DNA from: Paraferrimonas haliotis
GTDB lineage: Bacteria; Pseudomonadota; Gammaproteobacteria; Enterobacterales; Shewanellaceae
Length of the DNA: 64,000 nucleotides
Direction of reading: 5' to 3'
Assembly: GCF_002282895.1 (NCBI RefSeq)
Contig: NZ_NRRB01000002.1
Location: forward strand, 310,001-374,000
Both the position numbers and the translations under genes were made by a program. Below the pieces are notes generated by a model. It saw only the letters and a list, made by a program, of their open reading frames with translations. It was not told where the DNA came from and ran no database searches. Below are positions 11,702 through 20,097 of this stretch, piece after piece (the stretch's first letter is position 1; each line of letters begins with the position of its first letter).

Positions 11702-12319
11702 TTAGACTTCAGGCTTGTTCAAGACCATTGCACCGGCTTGAGCATTAGGGTTCACCTTAATGATCAAGTTAGGGTTGGTGCGGCTTGACTCTGGCAATCC
11801 TGGAATGTCAGCGTTAGTACCGTGTTTGGCACGCAACTCGTCAATTGGACCGAACTCAAGTGCACGCAGTGGGCAAGAATCGATACAGCTTGGGTTTTTA
11901 CCTTCAGCTAGGCGATCTTGACAGCCGTCACATTTGCCCATAACACCGCGAGCGGTATCGAACTGAGGCGCATCGTATGGACAAGCCATAGCACACTGTT
12001 TACAACCAATACACTTAGTTTGGTCAACCAATACTAGGCCATCGCTTTCACGTTTTGCCATTGCTCCTACAGGACATACTGCTTCACAAACAGGCTTGTC
12101 ACAGTGGTTACAACCAATGGATACGTAGTAAGCGTATACAGAGTTATCAAAACCCGTATCTGCATCACCCGTGTATGAACCACCGCCATACTCATATACG
12201 CGGCGCCATTTTTGACCTAGGTCAGTGTCGTTCTTGTCTTTACAGGTTACGTGACAGGTTTTACAGCCTGAACATACGCTGGTATCAACGAAGAAACCGT
12301 ATTGAATTTTATCGCTCAT
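11702..12319 (-). CDS. dmsB: DMSO reductase-type iron-sulfur subunit
   Basis: Electron-transfer subunit that passes electrons through four [4Fe-4S] clusters to the molybdenum subunit. At 205 residues it equals E. coli DmsB in length and aligns along its whole length. Four cysteine groups are seen: CSGCKTCHVTC, CNHCDKPVCEAVC, CIGCKQCAMAC and CDGCQDRLAEG...CIDSC. It has no signal peptide, so it is probably exported by riding with the Tat-targeted DmsA. It lies 11 bases after dmsA. No DmsC- or NrfD-type membrane anchor follows. Confidence 0.95.
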   Translation of the reverse strand: MSDKIQYGFFVDTSVCSGCKTCHVTCKDKNDTDLGQKWRRVYEYGGGSYTGDADTGFDNSVYAYYVSIGCNHCDKPVCEAVCPVGAMAKRESDGLVLVDQTKCIGCKQCAMACPYDAPQFDTARGVMGKCDGCQDRLAEGKNPSCIDSCPLRALEFGPIDELRAKHGTNADIPGLPESSRTNPNLIIKVNPNAQAGAMVLNKPEV

Positions 12320-12330
12320 GGTTTATCTCC

Positions 12331-14838
12331 TTAAGCCTTGTTGATACGAACACGAATCGTATGCTGTGGGTTACCTTTAGAAACCGGTGTTGGGTGATAG
12401 TTAGTCAAGGTGTTGATACAACCACCTACGTCAACATCATTGGCACCTTTCTTGTACCAAGCACCTTGGCCAAGTGCGACAACGCCAGGCATTACCCGTG
12501 GAGTGATCTTAATTGGCACCTGAATTTTACCGTTCGGGCTTTCAACAATTACTTGGGTACCGTTAGCCATGCCGCCTGCGTCTTGTGGGTTAATCCACAA
12601 CGCATCTTCAACCGCTTCACGTAACCAAGGAACGTTGTGATAGCTTGAGTGAGTACGACCTTTAGTGTGGTAACCAGCTAGCTGTAGCGGGTAATCATCT
12701 TTAGTGTCGACGTCTTCGTAGCCTTGCCATGGAACCGTGTACTCAGGAAGTGGAGTAATTTGGTCGTATGGCTTGTCTGAACGCATGATCAAGGTGTCAG
12801 CTTTGTGAGCCCAATCAAGCGAGAAGATTTCCATTTTTCCAGAAGGAGTAGTTACTGGATTGTTCTCTGGATCGTCGATAAAGCTCTTCATCGCAATGTA
12901 AGTCGATGGTGCGAAGTTACGGAATACACCGATTTCTTGCGCTTCAGCGTAGGTGTCTGGCATATCCCAGTCTGAGTTACGAGACTTGGTCGCTTGATAC
13001 GCATCTTCCAACCACTGTTCTTCGGTTTTGCCTTCAGAGTAAGCCGCTTCAACACCGAACGCTTTCGCCATGCCGAGACCAATTTGGTACATGCTGCGAG
13101 CGTTGTACAGTGGCTTGATGCCTTTCATAAAGGTGACATAGCCAGTTTGACCAGACGCGTAGCTGTCGCCAGCTAAATCGTTGGTTTCCAACCAAGTGGT
13201 ATCCGGTAGCAAGATGTCTGCAAATTCAGCCGATGGGGTCATCCAGCAGTCACATACAACAACCAATTCACACTTAGATTCATCTTCTAGAATCTTACGA
13301 GTGTGGTTAATGTCTGAGTGTTGGTTAATCAGAGCGTTACCCGCTGCAGAGAATACCGCCTTGATGTTGGTACCCAATACGCCGTTACCGTTCTCATCTA
13401 ACTCATCAGAGTCTAGGCGAGATACGCCATCGTGCAATACGTCCATCTCGGCGCCGCGCTCAATGGCTTCAGCCCAAGTAAAGAATGAGATTTGTGCACG
13501 TTGGTCATTCAGTTGACCTAGGCCACCTGAGGTTCCACGACCGTAGTTGCGAGGCAATGCACCGTTAGAAGTACCAGGTTGGCCAATCTTACCGGTTAGA
13601 ATAGGTAGCATGTACAAGCTACGTACGGTTTGCTCACCACAGGCGTGACGGTTAGTACCGGCACCAATGCTGATGTAAGGAGCGTTAGAGCTCATTAACT
13701 TCTGAGCAATTTCTTTAATGCGAATTTCGTCGATACCGGTTACGGTCGCCGCCCAAGCCGCATCATGCAATTCTTCACCAGCATATTTGCCTTCGCGAAG
13801 GATGTAATCTTTGTAGTTTTCTTCTACGTCGATTAAATCTTTGTACTTAGTTAGTTTGTGCTCAGAATCCGCTTCGATTTCCGCTTTTAAATTCTCTAGA
13901 GACTCACGGTCGTAACCGATGGCGTACTTATCGATGAAGGCTTTACTGTTTTGCTCAACCCAACCGCTGCTGATCATTTCGTGTGCAATGGCTTCTGCCA
14001 ATGCACCGTCAGTACCAGGACGGATACCATACCACTTGCTCGCACGGCCAACAGCAGTATCAGTATAACGAGGGTCGACTAGAAGAACTTCTAGGTTAGG
14101 GTTCGTTTTTAACGCATTAAGCATGTCGTATTGCTCACCAGAGCCAGACATACGAATTTCAAACGGGTTAAAACCAAAACCTAGGAATAAGTCAGAATTG
14201 GCGATTTCAGACAGGTAGCTACCAGACTGAGTACGGTCACCAAGAATCGCTGGAGTAGCAGCGTTGATTTGTGCCCATGAGTAGTTCGAGTATGAGCTTA
14301 AGAAGCCACCACTTGCACCAAGGGCACGCTTAAGAGCGTTAGCACTGTTGAAGCCGTAGTAGGCACCGGTACCATAGTGGAAGTAAATAGAACGAGGACC
14401 ATACTGGTCACGTAATGTGGTTACTTTAGAAGCAATGGTTTCAAAGGCTTCATCCCAAGAAATTTCTTCAAATTTACCTTCACCACGCTTACCAACACGC
14501 TTCATTGGCGCCTTAATACGGTCGGCAGCATAAGTGCGCTGACGCAAAGAACGACCACGAACACACGCACGAACTTGGTGGTTACCATACTGGTCTTCAA
14601 GAGCGTAATCGGTTTCGATTTGAGTGATCACACCGTCTTTGGAGTGATATTTAATTGGACAGTTTGAACCACAGTTCACCAAACAGGCACTGAAGTGGGT
14701 TCCATCCGGATACGGATTTTCTGGAATCTCAGGAATTTCAGGAGTTTCCGGCTTATCATCGTTGCTACTACCACAGCCTACGACGCAAGTTACAGCACTT
14801 GCGGCGGCGCTTAATTTAAGGAAATTTCTGCGTTTCAT
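12331..14838 (-). CDS. dmsA: DMSO reductase-type molybdopterin catalytic subunit, Tat-exported
   Basis: Bis-MGD molybdenum oxidoreductase of the DmsA family, predicted to reduce S- or N-oxides during anaerobic respiration. From the ATG at 14838 (835 residues; GGAG site 9 bases upstream) the protein starts with twin-arginine sequence MKRRNFLK. The FS0 cluster cysteines are C52, C56, C60 and C92. The molybdenum-ligand serine of DmsA aligns with S187 in YSNYSWAQI. The C-terminal cofactor-binding end GNPQHT is conserved. An upstream ATG (14853) lacks a ribosome site. The signal peptide ends in VVGC, which fits a lipobox, so the mature enzyme may be a lipoprotein anchored at C22; a Pro/Glu-rich linker follows. 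The exact substrate cannot be read from sequence. Confidence 0.93.
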   Translation of the reverse strand: MKRRNFLKLSAAASAVTCVVGCGSSNDDKPETPEIPEIPENPYPDGTHFSACLVNCGSNCPIKYHSKDGVITQIETDYALEDQYGNHQVRACVRGRSLRQRTYAADRIKAPMKRVGKRGEGKFEEISWDEAFETIASKVTTLRDQYGPRSIYFHYGTGAYYGFNSANALKRALGASGGFLSSYSNYSWAQINAATPAILGDRTQSGSYLSEIANSDLFLGFGFNPFEIRMSGSGEQYDMLNALKTNPNLEVLLVDPRYTDTAVGRASKWYGIRPGTDGALAEAIAHEMISSGWVEQNSKAFIDKYAIGYDRESLENLKAEIEADSEHKLTKYKDLIDVEENYKDYILREGKYAGEELHDAAWAATVTGIDEIRIKEIAQKLMSSNAPYISIGAGTNRHACGEQTVRSLYMLPILTGKIGQPGTSNGALPRNYGRGTSGGLGQLNDQRAQISFFTWAEAIERGAEMDVLHDGVSRLDSDELDENGNGVLGTNIKAVFSAAGNALINQHSDINHTRKILEDESKCELVVVCDCWMTPSAEFADILLPDTTWLETNDLAGDSYASGQTGYVTFMKGIKPLYNARSMYQIGLGMAKAFGVEAAYSEGKTEEQWLEDAYQATKSRNSDWDMPDTYAEAQEIGVFRNFAPSTYIAMKSFIDDPENNPVTTPSGKMEIFSLDWAHKADTLIMRSDKPYDQITPLPEYTVPWQGYEDVDTKDDYPLQLAGYHTKGRTHSSYHNVPWLREAVEDALWINPQDAGGMANGTQVIVESPNGKIQVPIKITPRVMPGVVALGQGAWYKKGANDVDVGGCINTLTNYHPTPVSKGNPQHTIRVRINKA

Positions 14839-15043
14839 CAGCAATTTCTCCATACTTAGAAATATTGTTCTTCAGAGCTTTAGCTATCTAGCGTTCCGGT
14901 TCGCTGGAGAAACAACGGCGATACATGCATAAGCCTGAGTTATGGGGTGAATTCAAAATGCTCACAAACATGTGGATTCACGCAGGCATTTGTACACCTA
15001 GCGCTAACGAAATTCTTTAGAAAATGGTAATTTTGCAAAGAGT

Positions 15044-15059
15044 CATGAACAGGATCACG
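15044..15059. promoter_or_regulatory. Putative CRP site upstream of dmsA
   Basis: CATGAACAGGATCACG matches the TGTGA-N6-TCACA consensus at 7 of 10 positions. It lies about 205 bases upstream of the dmsA start. CRP control of DMSO respiration is established in Shewanella; use of this site is inference. Confidence 0.4.
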
Positions 15060-15143
15060 AACTTGAAAGGATTGACAACCCAAATGAGGCAAAAGCAAAC
15101 AAAAAAGTCACAAAAAAGCAACCAAAACAAAACAATGTCAAGG

Positions 15144-15159
15144 TTAGATCTTGATCACA
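15144..15159. promoter_or_regulatory. Second CRP-like site upstream of dmsA
   Basis: TTAGATCTTGATCACA has a perfect TCACA half-site and a weak left half. It lies about 305 bases upstream of dmsA, which is distant for direct activation. Confidence 0.25.
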
Positions 15160-15246
15160 TGCACTCAGACAGTTGTAGATGACAACAATAACAACATCAT
15201 GAAAACCCGCTAAACAGAGGCTTTCAAAGCAGATTGGCATTAATAA

Positions 15247-15261
15247 TGAGAATGATTGACA
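15247..15261. promoter_or_regulatory. Fur-box-like sequence
   Basis: TGAGAATGATTGACA matches the 15-base 7-1-7 Fur consensus TGATAATGATTATCA at 12 positions. No gene starts immediately beside it: dmsA starts about 410 bases away on the minus strand and ubiD about 675 bases away on the plus strand. Confidence 0.4.
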
Positions 15262-15318
15262 ATAAAGAAATTCGTAATCATGAGCGAGCTGCTATGTCAA
15301 TAACTTTTGTAAGGATTG

Positions 15319-15807
15319 TTATTGTTCAACTTCAACATAACGCTGTTTTTGCCAATCAAAATGATAGCGTTTTCCTTGCCAATGATAGTAAGTGCCACTT
15401 GGTGTAACCTCTACTCGAGCATTTTGTGGCAATCGAACCAAACCTTTTTCAGCCGACTCTATGTGAGTGGTGACGGTTACAGGTGCTTGCACTGGCTCAA
15501 CGGTTTTTACTCTAGCGCGAGTGCGTGGGTAGTAGTTAAATTGAACGGCGGAACCATAATACGGCCAGTGGTAGCGGTTATCCCAACGATTCCAATAATG
15601 CCAACGATCCCAATGGCTCCAAGAAGGGCCATAATACCGATGCTTACCCCTGTTATGGGACGCATATTTGTGACTGGATTTTACCGGCGAGTATTGCGGA
15701 TAGCCGTCGTGGCTTAAGTTGCTTTTTGGCAGAGGTGTGGCCAGCGCATTGCTGCCAAATACTAGTGTAAATACCGCTATAAACTTCCACATCGTATGTT
15801 CACTCAT
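15319..15807 (-). CDS. Exported Tyr/Trp/His-rich protein of unknown function
   Basis: 162 residues with a signal peptide (hydrophobic IAVFTLVFGSNALAT, cleaved near ALA). The mature part is exceptionally rich in Tyr, Trp, His and Arg between about residues 50 and 95, with repeated H-W/R-W pairs, followed by a Val/Thr-rich linker. The C-terminal end (about 128-162), TPSGTYYHWQGKRYHFDW, resembles the short beta-strand repeats of small exported DUF6515-like proteins. The start at 15807 has an AAAGG ribosome site at good spacing. It stands alone between dmsA and ubiD. The function is unknown; surface or envelope binding is possible. Confidence 0.75.
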   Translation of the reverse strand: MSEHTMWKFIAVFTLVFGSNALATPLPKSNLSHDGYPQYSPVKSSHKYASHNRGKHRYYGPSWSHWDRWHYWNRWDNRYHWPYYGSAVQFNYYPRTRARVKTVEPVQAPVTVTTHIESAEKGLVRLPQNARVEVTPSGTYYHWQGKRYHFDWQKQRYVEVEQ

Positions 15808-15935
15808 GTAATTGCCTTTCTATTAGTTTAGCCCCATACAGCAACCTTTAGCCAGCCATCGCTAACAAAGGATTCGTTAAAAATTTATGCTATAGTGTTC
15901 ATCCACTAAATTCCTACAATAAAAAGTGTTTGCTT

Positions 15936-17435
15936 GTGAGTTTTAAAGACATTCGAAGCTTTATCGATCACCTAGAGAGCGAAGGTGAGTTGGTCCGAAT
16001 CCAGCACCCCGTTAGCAGTCATTTAGAAATGACCGAAATTTGCGACCGACTGGTCCGCAATGGTGGCCCTGCGGTGTTATTTGAAAACCCTAAAGAAAGT
16101 GACATTCCGGTATTGGCCAATTTGTTCGCCTCTCCGAAGCGAGTCGCGATGGCGCTCGGTGAAACCGACACCTCAGCACTTCGAGATATCGGCACATTGT
16201 TAGCGTTCTTAAAAGAGCCGGAGCCCCCCAAAGGCTTTAAAGACGCTATTGCCAAGGTTCCCATGTTCAAACAAGCGCTGAATATGCCTCCTAAGCGCGT
16301 ATCGAAAGCGCCTTGCCAAGAAATTCGCTTAGAGGGTGATGAAGTCGACTTAACTCAATTGCCTATCCAGCATTGCTGGCCAGGCGATGTTGCGCCTTTA
16401 ATGACCTGGGGGTTAACCATCACTAAAGGCCCCCGCCAAGCCAGACAAAATCTGGGGATTTATCGTCAACAGTTGCTGGGGAAAAATAAGCTGATTATGC
16501 GCTGGCTCGACCATCGTGGCGGCGCCTTAGACTTTAAAGACTTCAAAGAAGCGCATCCGGGAGAAAAGTATCCGGTGGTGGTGGCATTAGGTGCCGATCC
16601 GGTTACCATCTTAGGTGCGGTCACGCCAGTACCTGATGGCATGAGTGAGTACGCCTTCGCGGGGCTTTTGCGAAAAGAGCGCACTCAGGTCACCAAGGCG
16701 CTCACCTGCGATTTAGATGTGCCTGCCACCGCGGAAATTATATTAGAAGGTTATATCGACCCCGACGAGGTTGCTCCTGAAGGCCCCTATGGCGACCACA
16801 CCGGATATTACAACGAAGTAGAAAGCTTCCCAGTATTCACCGTCACCACCATTAGCCATCGTCGAGACCCTATTTATCACAGCACCTACACCGGCCGCCC
16901 ACCGGATGAGCCCGCCATGCTTGGTGTGGCACTGAACGAAGTGTTCGTACCAATTTTGTGTAAACAGTACCCGGAAATTGTCGACTTCTATTTACCGCCG
17001 GAAGGGTGTTCCTATCGAATGGCAGTCATCTCGATTCGTAAGCAATACCCAGGACATGCCAAGCGGGTAATGATGGGCGCGTGGAGCTTTTTACGACAGT
17101 TTATGTACACCAAGTTTGTGGTCATCGTGGACGACGACATAAATTGCCGAGATTGGAACGACGTTATTTGGGCCATGACGACCCGTATGGACCCAGCCCG
17201 TGATACTTTAATGATAGAAAACACCCCTATCGACTATTTGGACTTTGCTTCCCCCGTTGCTGGTCTCGGCTCGAAAATGGGTATGGATGCCACCAATAAA
17301 CTACCTGGGGAAACCGAACGCGAATGGGGTACCCCAATCGTACAAGATAGCGCCATCGAGCAAAAAATTGATGACATTTGGGAGCAGCTGGGGTTAGATC
17401 CTGCTCACAAGTATAAATCCCCTAATAAAAACTAA
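15936..17435 (+). CDS. ubiD: 3-octaprenyl-4-hydroxybenzoate carboxy-lyase
   Basis: Prenylated-FMN-dependent decarboxylase of ubiquinone synthesis that acts on the product of UbiA, which is also in this window. With GTG at 15936 the protein has 499 residues, against 497 in E. coli, and the N-terminus aligns ([21 protein letters not shown] region). The conserved [13 protein letters not shown] segment lies in the active-site region. No clear ribosome site precedes this start; a TTG two codons upstream (15930) is the alternative. It is followed 18 bases later by fre, the same order as in E. coli. Confidence 0.96.
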   Translation: MSFKDIRSFIDHLESEGELVRIQHPVSSHLEMTEICDRLVRNGGPAVLFENPKESDIPVLANLFASPKRVAMALGETDTSALRDIGTLLAFLKEPEPPKGFKDAIAKVPMFKQALNMPPKRVSKAPCQEIRLEGDEVDLTQLPIQHCWPGDVAPLMTWGLTITKGPRQARQNLGIYRQQLLGKNKLIMRWLDHRGGALDFKDFKEAHPGEKYPVVVALGADPVTILGAVTPVPDGMSEYAFAGLLRKERTQVTKALTCDLDVPATAEIILEGYIDPDEVAPEGPYGDHTGYYNEVESFPVFTVTTISHRRDPIYHSTYTGRPPDEPAMLGVALNEVFVPILCKQYPEIVDFYLPPEGCSYRMAVISIRKQYPGHAKRVMMGAWSFLRQFMYTKFVVIVDDDINCRDWNDVIWAMTTRMDPARDTLMIENTPIDYLDFASPVAGLGSKMGMDATNKLPGETEREWGTPIVQDSAIEQKIDDIWEQLGLDPAHKYKSPNKN

Positions 17436-17453
17436 AACGAATATAGGAATGCC

Positions 17454-18149
17454 ATGAAGCGCATCAGCTGTAAGGTCGACGAAATTAGCAAGTTGAATGA
17501 CTATGTCTACCGAGTGCGACTCTCCCCCGAGAGCGAAACTGTTTATCAGCCGGGGCAATATCTGCAACTGGTGCTAAGCGATGAGGATAAACGTATATTT
17601 TCCATTGCTTCAGCACCGCATCAAGCCCATATTGAGCTCCATATTGGTGCAGCTCAATCCGACGACTACCCCCGCCAAGCCATTGAACATTTGCAAGCCA
17701 ATGCCATTGTTGAGATAGAGCTGGCTTCCGGGTTAGCGTTTTTGCGGGAAGATACTAATAGACCGCGGCTACTGATTGCCGGCGGCACGGGTTTTTCCTA
17801 CGTTCACAGTATGTTGCAACACATGCTTACCCAAACAAGCAACCCCGCGACCACGGTTATTTGGGGTTGTCGCAATAGCAGTGACATGTATTACTATGAA
17901 CAGATGCAAGACTGGGCCAACGCTCACCCATGGCTAGAGTTTATCGCCGTGATCGAGCAGCAGCCACAACCACTAACCGCTCATCAAGGTATGCTGCTTG
18001 ACACGGTTTGCCAGTTGTATCCCGATTTGTCTCAGTATGACGTCTATTTGGCGGGTCGTTTTGAAATGGCTAAAACAGCGAAACCACTGTTTAGCGAGCA
18101 CAAGGTAAACCCAGAGCATCTATTCGGTGATGCCTTCAGCTTTGTTTAA
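17454..18149 (+). CDS. fre: NAD(P)H-flavin reductase
   Basis: Reduces free flavins with NAD(P)H. The 231-residue product matches Fre/LuxG-family length (E. coli 233). The FAD/flavin-binding motif is RIFSIAS and the nucleotide-binding loop is IAGGTGFSY; the C-terminal AGRFEMAKTA region replaces the usual AGPPxMV end. An AGGA ribosome site lies five bases before the ATG. Adjacent to ubiD, it may supply reduced flavin for prFMN chemistry, though that link is inferred from conserved neighbourhood. Confidence 0.92.
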   Translation: MKRISCKVDEISKLNDYVYRVRLSPESETVYQPGQYLQLVLSDEDKRIFSIASAPHQAHIELHIGAAQSDDYPRQAIEHLQANAIVEIELASGLAFLREDTNRPRLLIAGGTGFSYVHSMLQHMLTQTSNPATTVIWGCRNSSDMYYYEQMQDWANAHPWLEFIAVIEQQPQPLTAHQGMLLDTVCQLYPDLSQYDVYLAGRFEMAKTAKPLFSEHKVNPEHLFGDAFSFV

Positions 18150-18177
18150 CTGACCACTGCACTCGCCAACAGCCCAT

Positions 18178-18208
18178 AAAAAAGCCGGCTATCAAAGCCG
18201 GCATTTTA
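18178..18208. terminator. Bidirectional terminator between fre and hemE
   Basis: Stem GCCGGCT with AGCCGGC around a short loop, with T-rich sequence on the plus side and a run of six T on the minus side. The genes are convergent. Confidence 0.8.
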
Positions 18209-18226
18209 TTATCAATAAGTAAGCGC

Positions 18227-19291
18227 TTACTTATGGTATTGAGCTGAGTACTTATGTACTGCTTCAATGAAGGCGCCAGCATGCTCAGGATCAACGTGCT
18301 GGTGAATACCGTGGCCCAAGTTAAATACATGGCCAGAACCTTCACCATAACCCGCTAGGATTTGCTGAACTTCTTCTTCAATGCGTGGCGTTGGTGCGTA
18401 AAGCATCGATGGGTCCATGTTGCCTTGCAGAGCTACTTTGTCGCCAACACGAGCACGCGCATCTTTAATGTCTACAGTCCAGTCTAGACCGAGCGCATCA
18501 CAACCGGTTTCAGCCATCGCCTCTAACCATAAACCGCCACCTTTGGTGAACAAGGTTACTGGTACTTTGCGACCTTCATTTTCACGAATCAAGCCATCAA
18601 CGATTTTTTGCATGTAGCGCAATGAAAATTCACGGTAAGCGGTGTGTGACAGCGCACCACCCCAAGAATCGAAAATCATCAACGATTGCGCGCCATTCTT
18701 AACTTGAGCGTTCAAGTAAGAAGTCACTGAATCAGCTAATTTGTCCAGCAACATGTGCAGTGCTTGTGGCTCTGCATACATCATGCGCTTAATTTTTTCG
18801 AAGGTTTTAGAAGAACCACCTTCAACCATGTAGGTTGCCAGTGTCCACGGAGAACCTGAGAAACCAATCAGTGGCACTTCGCCTTTTAGTTCGCGACGAA
18901 TGGTGCTAACCGCTTTCATTACGTAGCCCAACTCATCTTCTGGATCTGGCACAGCAAGCTTTTCAATCTTTTCGATGGTGTCAGTTGGACGCTCGAAACG
19001 CGGGCCTTCACCGGTTTCAAAGTACAAACCACAACCCATAGCGTCTGGGATAGTCAGAATGTCTGAGAATAAAATAGCCGCGTCTAAGTTGTAGCGACGT
19101 AGAGGCTGCAAAGTAACTTCACAAGCCAAGTCGTGGTTCTTACAAAGAGACATAAAATCGCCCGCTTCAGCGCGAGTCGCTTTGTATTCAGGCAAGTATC
19201 GACCGGCTTGACGCATCATCCATACTGGCGTTACATCAACTGGCTGCTTTAATAGAGCGCGTAAATAGCGATCGTTCTTCAATTCGGACAT
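18227..19291 (-). CDS. hemE: Uroporphyrinogen decarboxylase
   Basis: Decarboxylates four acetate side chains of uroporphyrinogen III to give coproporphyrinogen III. The 354 residues equal the E. coli length. The signature [15 protein letters not shown] is at residues 22-36, and the catalytic Asp is in FSDIL (Asp77). AGGA precedes the ATG by about nine bases. It is divergent from rsd; in E. coli hemE and rsd are also near neighbours. Confidence 0.98.
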   Translation of the reverse strand: MSELKNDRYLRALLKQPVDVTPVWMMRQAGRYLPEYKATRAEAGDFMSLCKNHDLACEVTLQPLRRYNLDAAILFSDILTIPDAMGCGLYFETGEGPRFERPTDTIEKIEKLAVPDPEDELGYVMKAVSTIRRELKGEVPLIGFSGSPWTLATYMVEGGSSKTFEKIKRMMYAEPQALHMLLDKLADSVTSYLNAQVKNGAQSLMIFDSWGGALSHTAYREFSLRYMQKIVDGLIRENEGRKVPVTLFTKGGGLWLEAMAETGCDALGLDWTVDIKDARARVGDKVALQGNMDPSMLYAPTPRIEEEVQQILAGYGEGSGHVFNLGHGIHQHVDPEHAGAFIEAVHKYSAQYHK

Positions 19292-19569
19292 GGACTATAT
19301 TCCTAATGCGATAATTTAAATTAGATCTTTTCAATGGCGGCTAGTTTAGCAAATCCTTTGACAAATAAATGTCCGGATCGCGGAAATGTGAGCCATCCCC
19401 TATAGCAAGGTCTTAATTTATGGCAAAAGTTTAAGCCTAGTCACCAACGAGGGGGGCTTAAACTTCCTATTTCGAGAAGCACTTTATCGTAAAAATCACA
19501 AAAAAACATTGATTGTTAGGGTGGTTATTTTCTATGCTGAAATTTGGTTAGGGTTCAAGGGAGAGTCCA

Positions 19570-20037
19570 ATGCTTAAAAGCTTGGCGGTTGCAAAAGAAA
19601 AATGGGGCGGTGCCGATAATCTCATCGACCAATGGTTGGTGCATCGTGGCAACCTATTAGCTGGCTATTGTGAATTGGCTAACCTGCCTCCTTATGAACA
19701 AGAACAGCGGCAACTTCCGGATCTGGCCCAGATCGGCAAGTTCTGTGCGTTGCTCGTAGACTATGTTTCGGAAGGCCATTTCGGTGTTTACAACGAAGTG
19801 GTTTCAGCCTGTGAAACTAATGGTCAATGCAATATTGAGCTGGCTCGCAAGCTGATGCCGCAAATAGCCAAAACCACCGACTTTGCACTGGATTTTCACG
19901 ACAAGTATACGGCCATGACCAGTCACAATGAGCTCATCAACTTAGACGAGGAACTGTCTAAACTCGGGCAAGTGCTTGAGAGTCGGTTCGCCTTAGAAGA
20001 CAAACTCCTTGAAGCCGTCTATCTCATAAAAAACTAG
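19570..20037 (+). CDS. rsd: Regulator of sigma D (anti-sigma-70, Rsd/AlgQ family)
   Basis: A 155-residue helical protein that aligns with E. coli Rsd along its length: ML..L at the start, LIDQWL, LVDYVSEGHFGVYN in the middle and LESRFALEDKLLEAV near the end. The family binds the domain-4 region of sigma-70 and shifts RNA polymerase use in stationary phase. A GGGAGAG ribosome site precedes the ATG. A strong terminator follows. The preceding 278 bases hold the divergent hemE/rsd promoters, not resolved further. Confidence 0.9.
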   Translation: MLKSLAVAKEKWGGADNLIDQWLVHRGNLLAGYCELANLPPYEQEQRQLPDLAQIGKFCALLVDYVSEGHFGVYNEVVSACETNGQCNIELARKLMPQIAKTTDFALDFHDKYTAMTSHNELINLDEELSKLGQVLESRFALEDKLLEAVYLIKN

Positions 20038-20053
20038 CGCTTAGCAGACACTA

Positions 20054-20083
20054 AAAAAGCCCGCATCAAAATGCGGGCTTTTT
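20054..20083. terminator. Bidirectional terminator between rsd and acnB
   Basis: A 13-bp perfect stem, AAAAAGCCCGCAT with ATGCGGGCTTTTT, and a CAAA loop, with T-runs on both strands between convergent genes. Confidence 0.9.
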
Positions 20084-20097
20084 CGGTTTAGTGCTGA

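Larger units (their letters stand above)
14839..15318. other. 480-base intergenic control region upstream of dmsA
   Basis: AT-rich non-coding stretch between dmsA and the minus-strand aromatic-rich protein gene. It holds two CRP-like sequences (15044-15059 and 15144-15159) and a Fur-box-like sequence (15247-15261), listed separately. I see no convincing open frame or RNA gene in it. Confidence 0.6.

Noticed and set aside
15316..15717. Plus-strand frame opposite the aromatic-rich exported protein
   Set aside because: The minus-strand frame has a signal peptide and ribosome site; the plus frame is its shadow.
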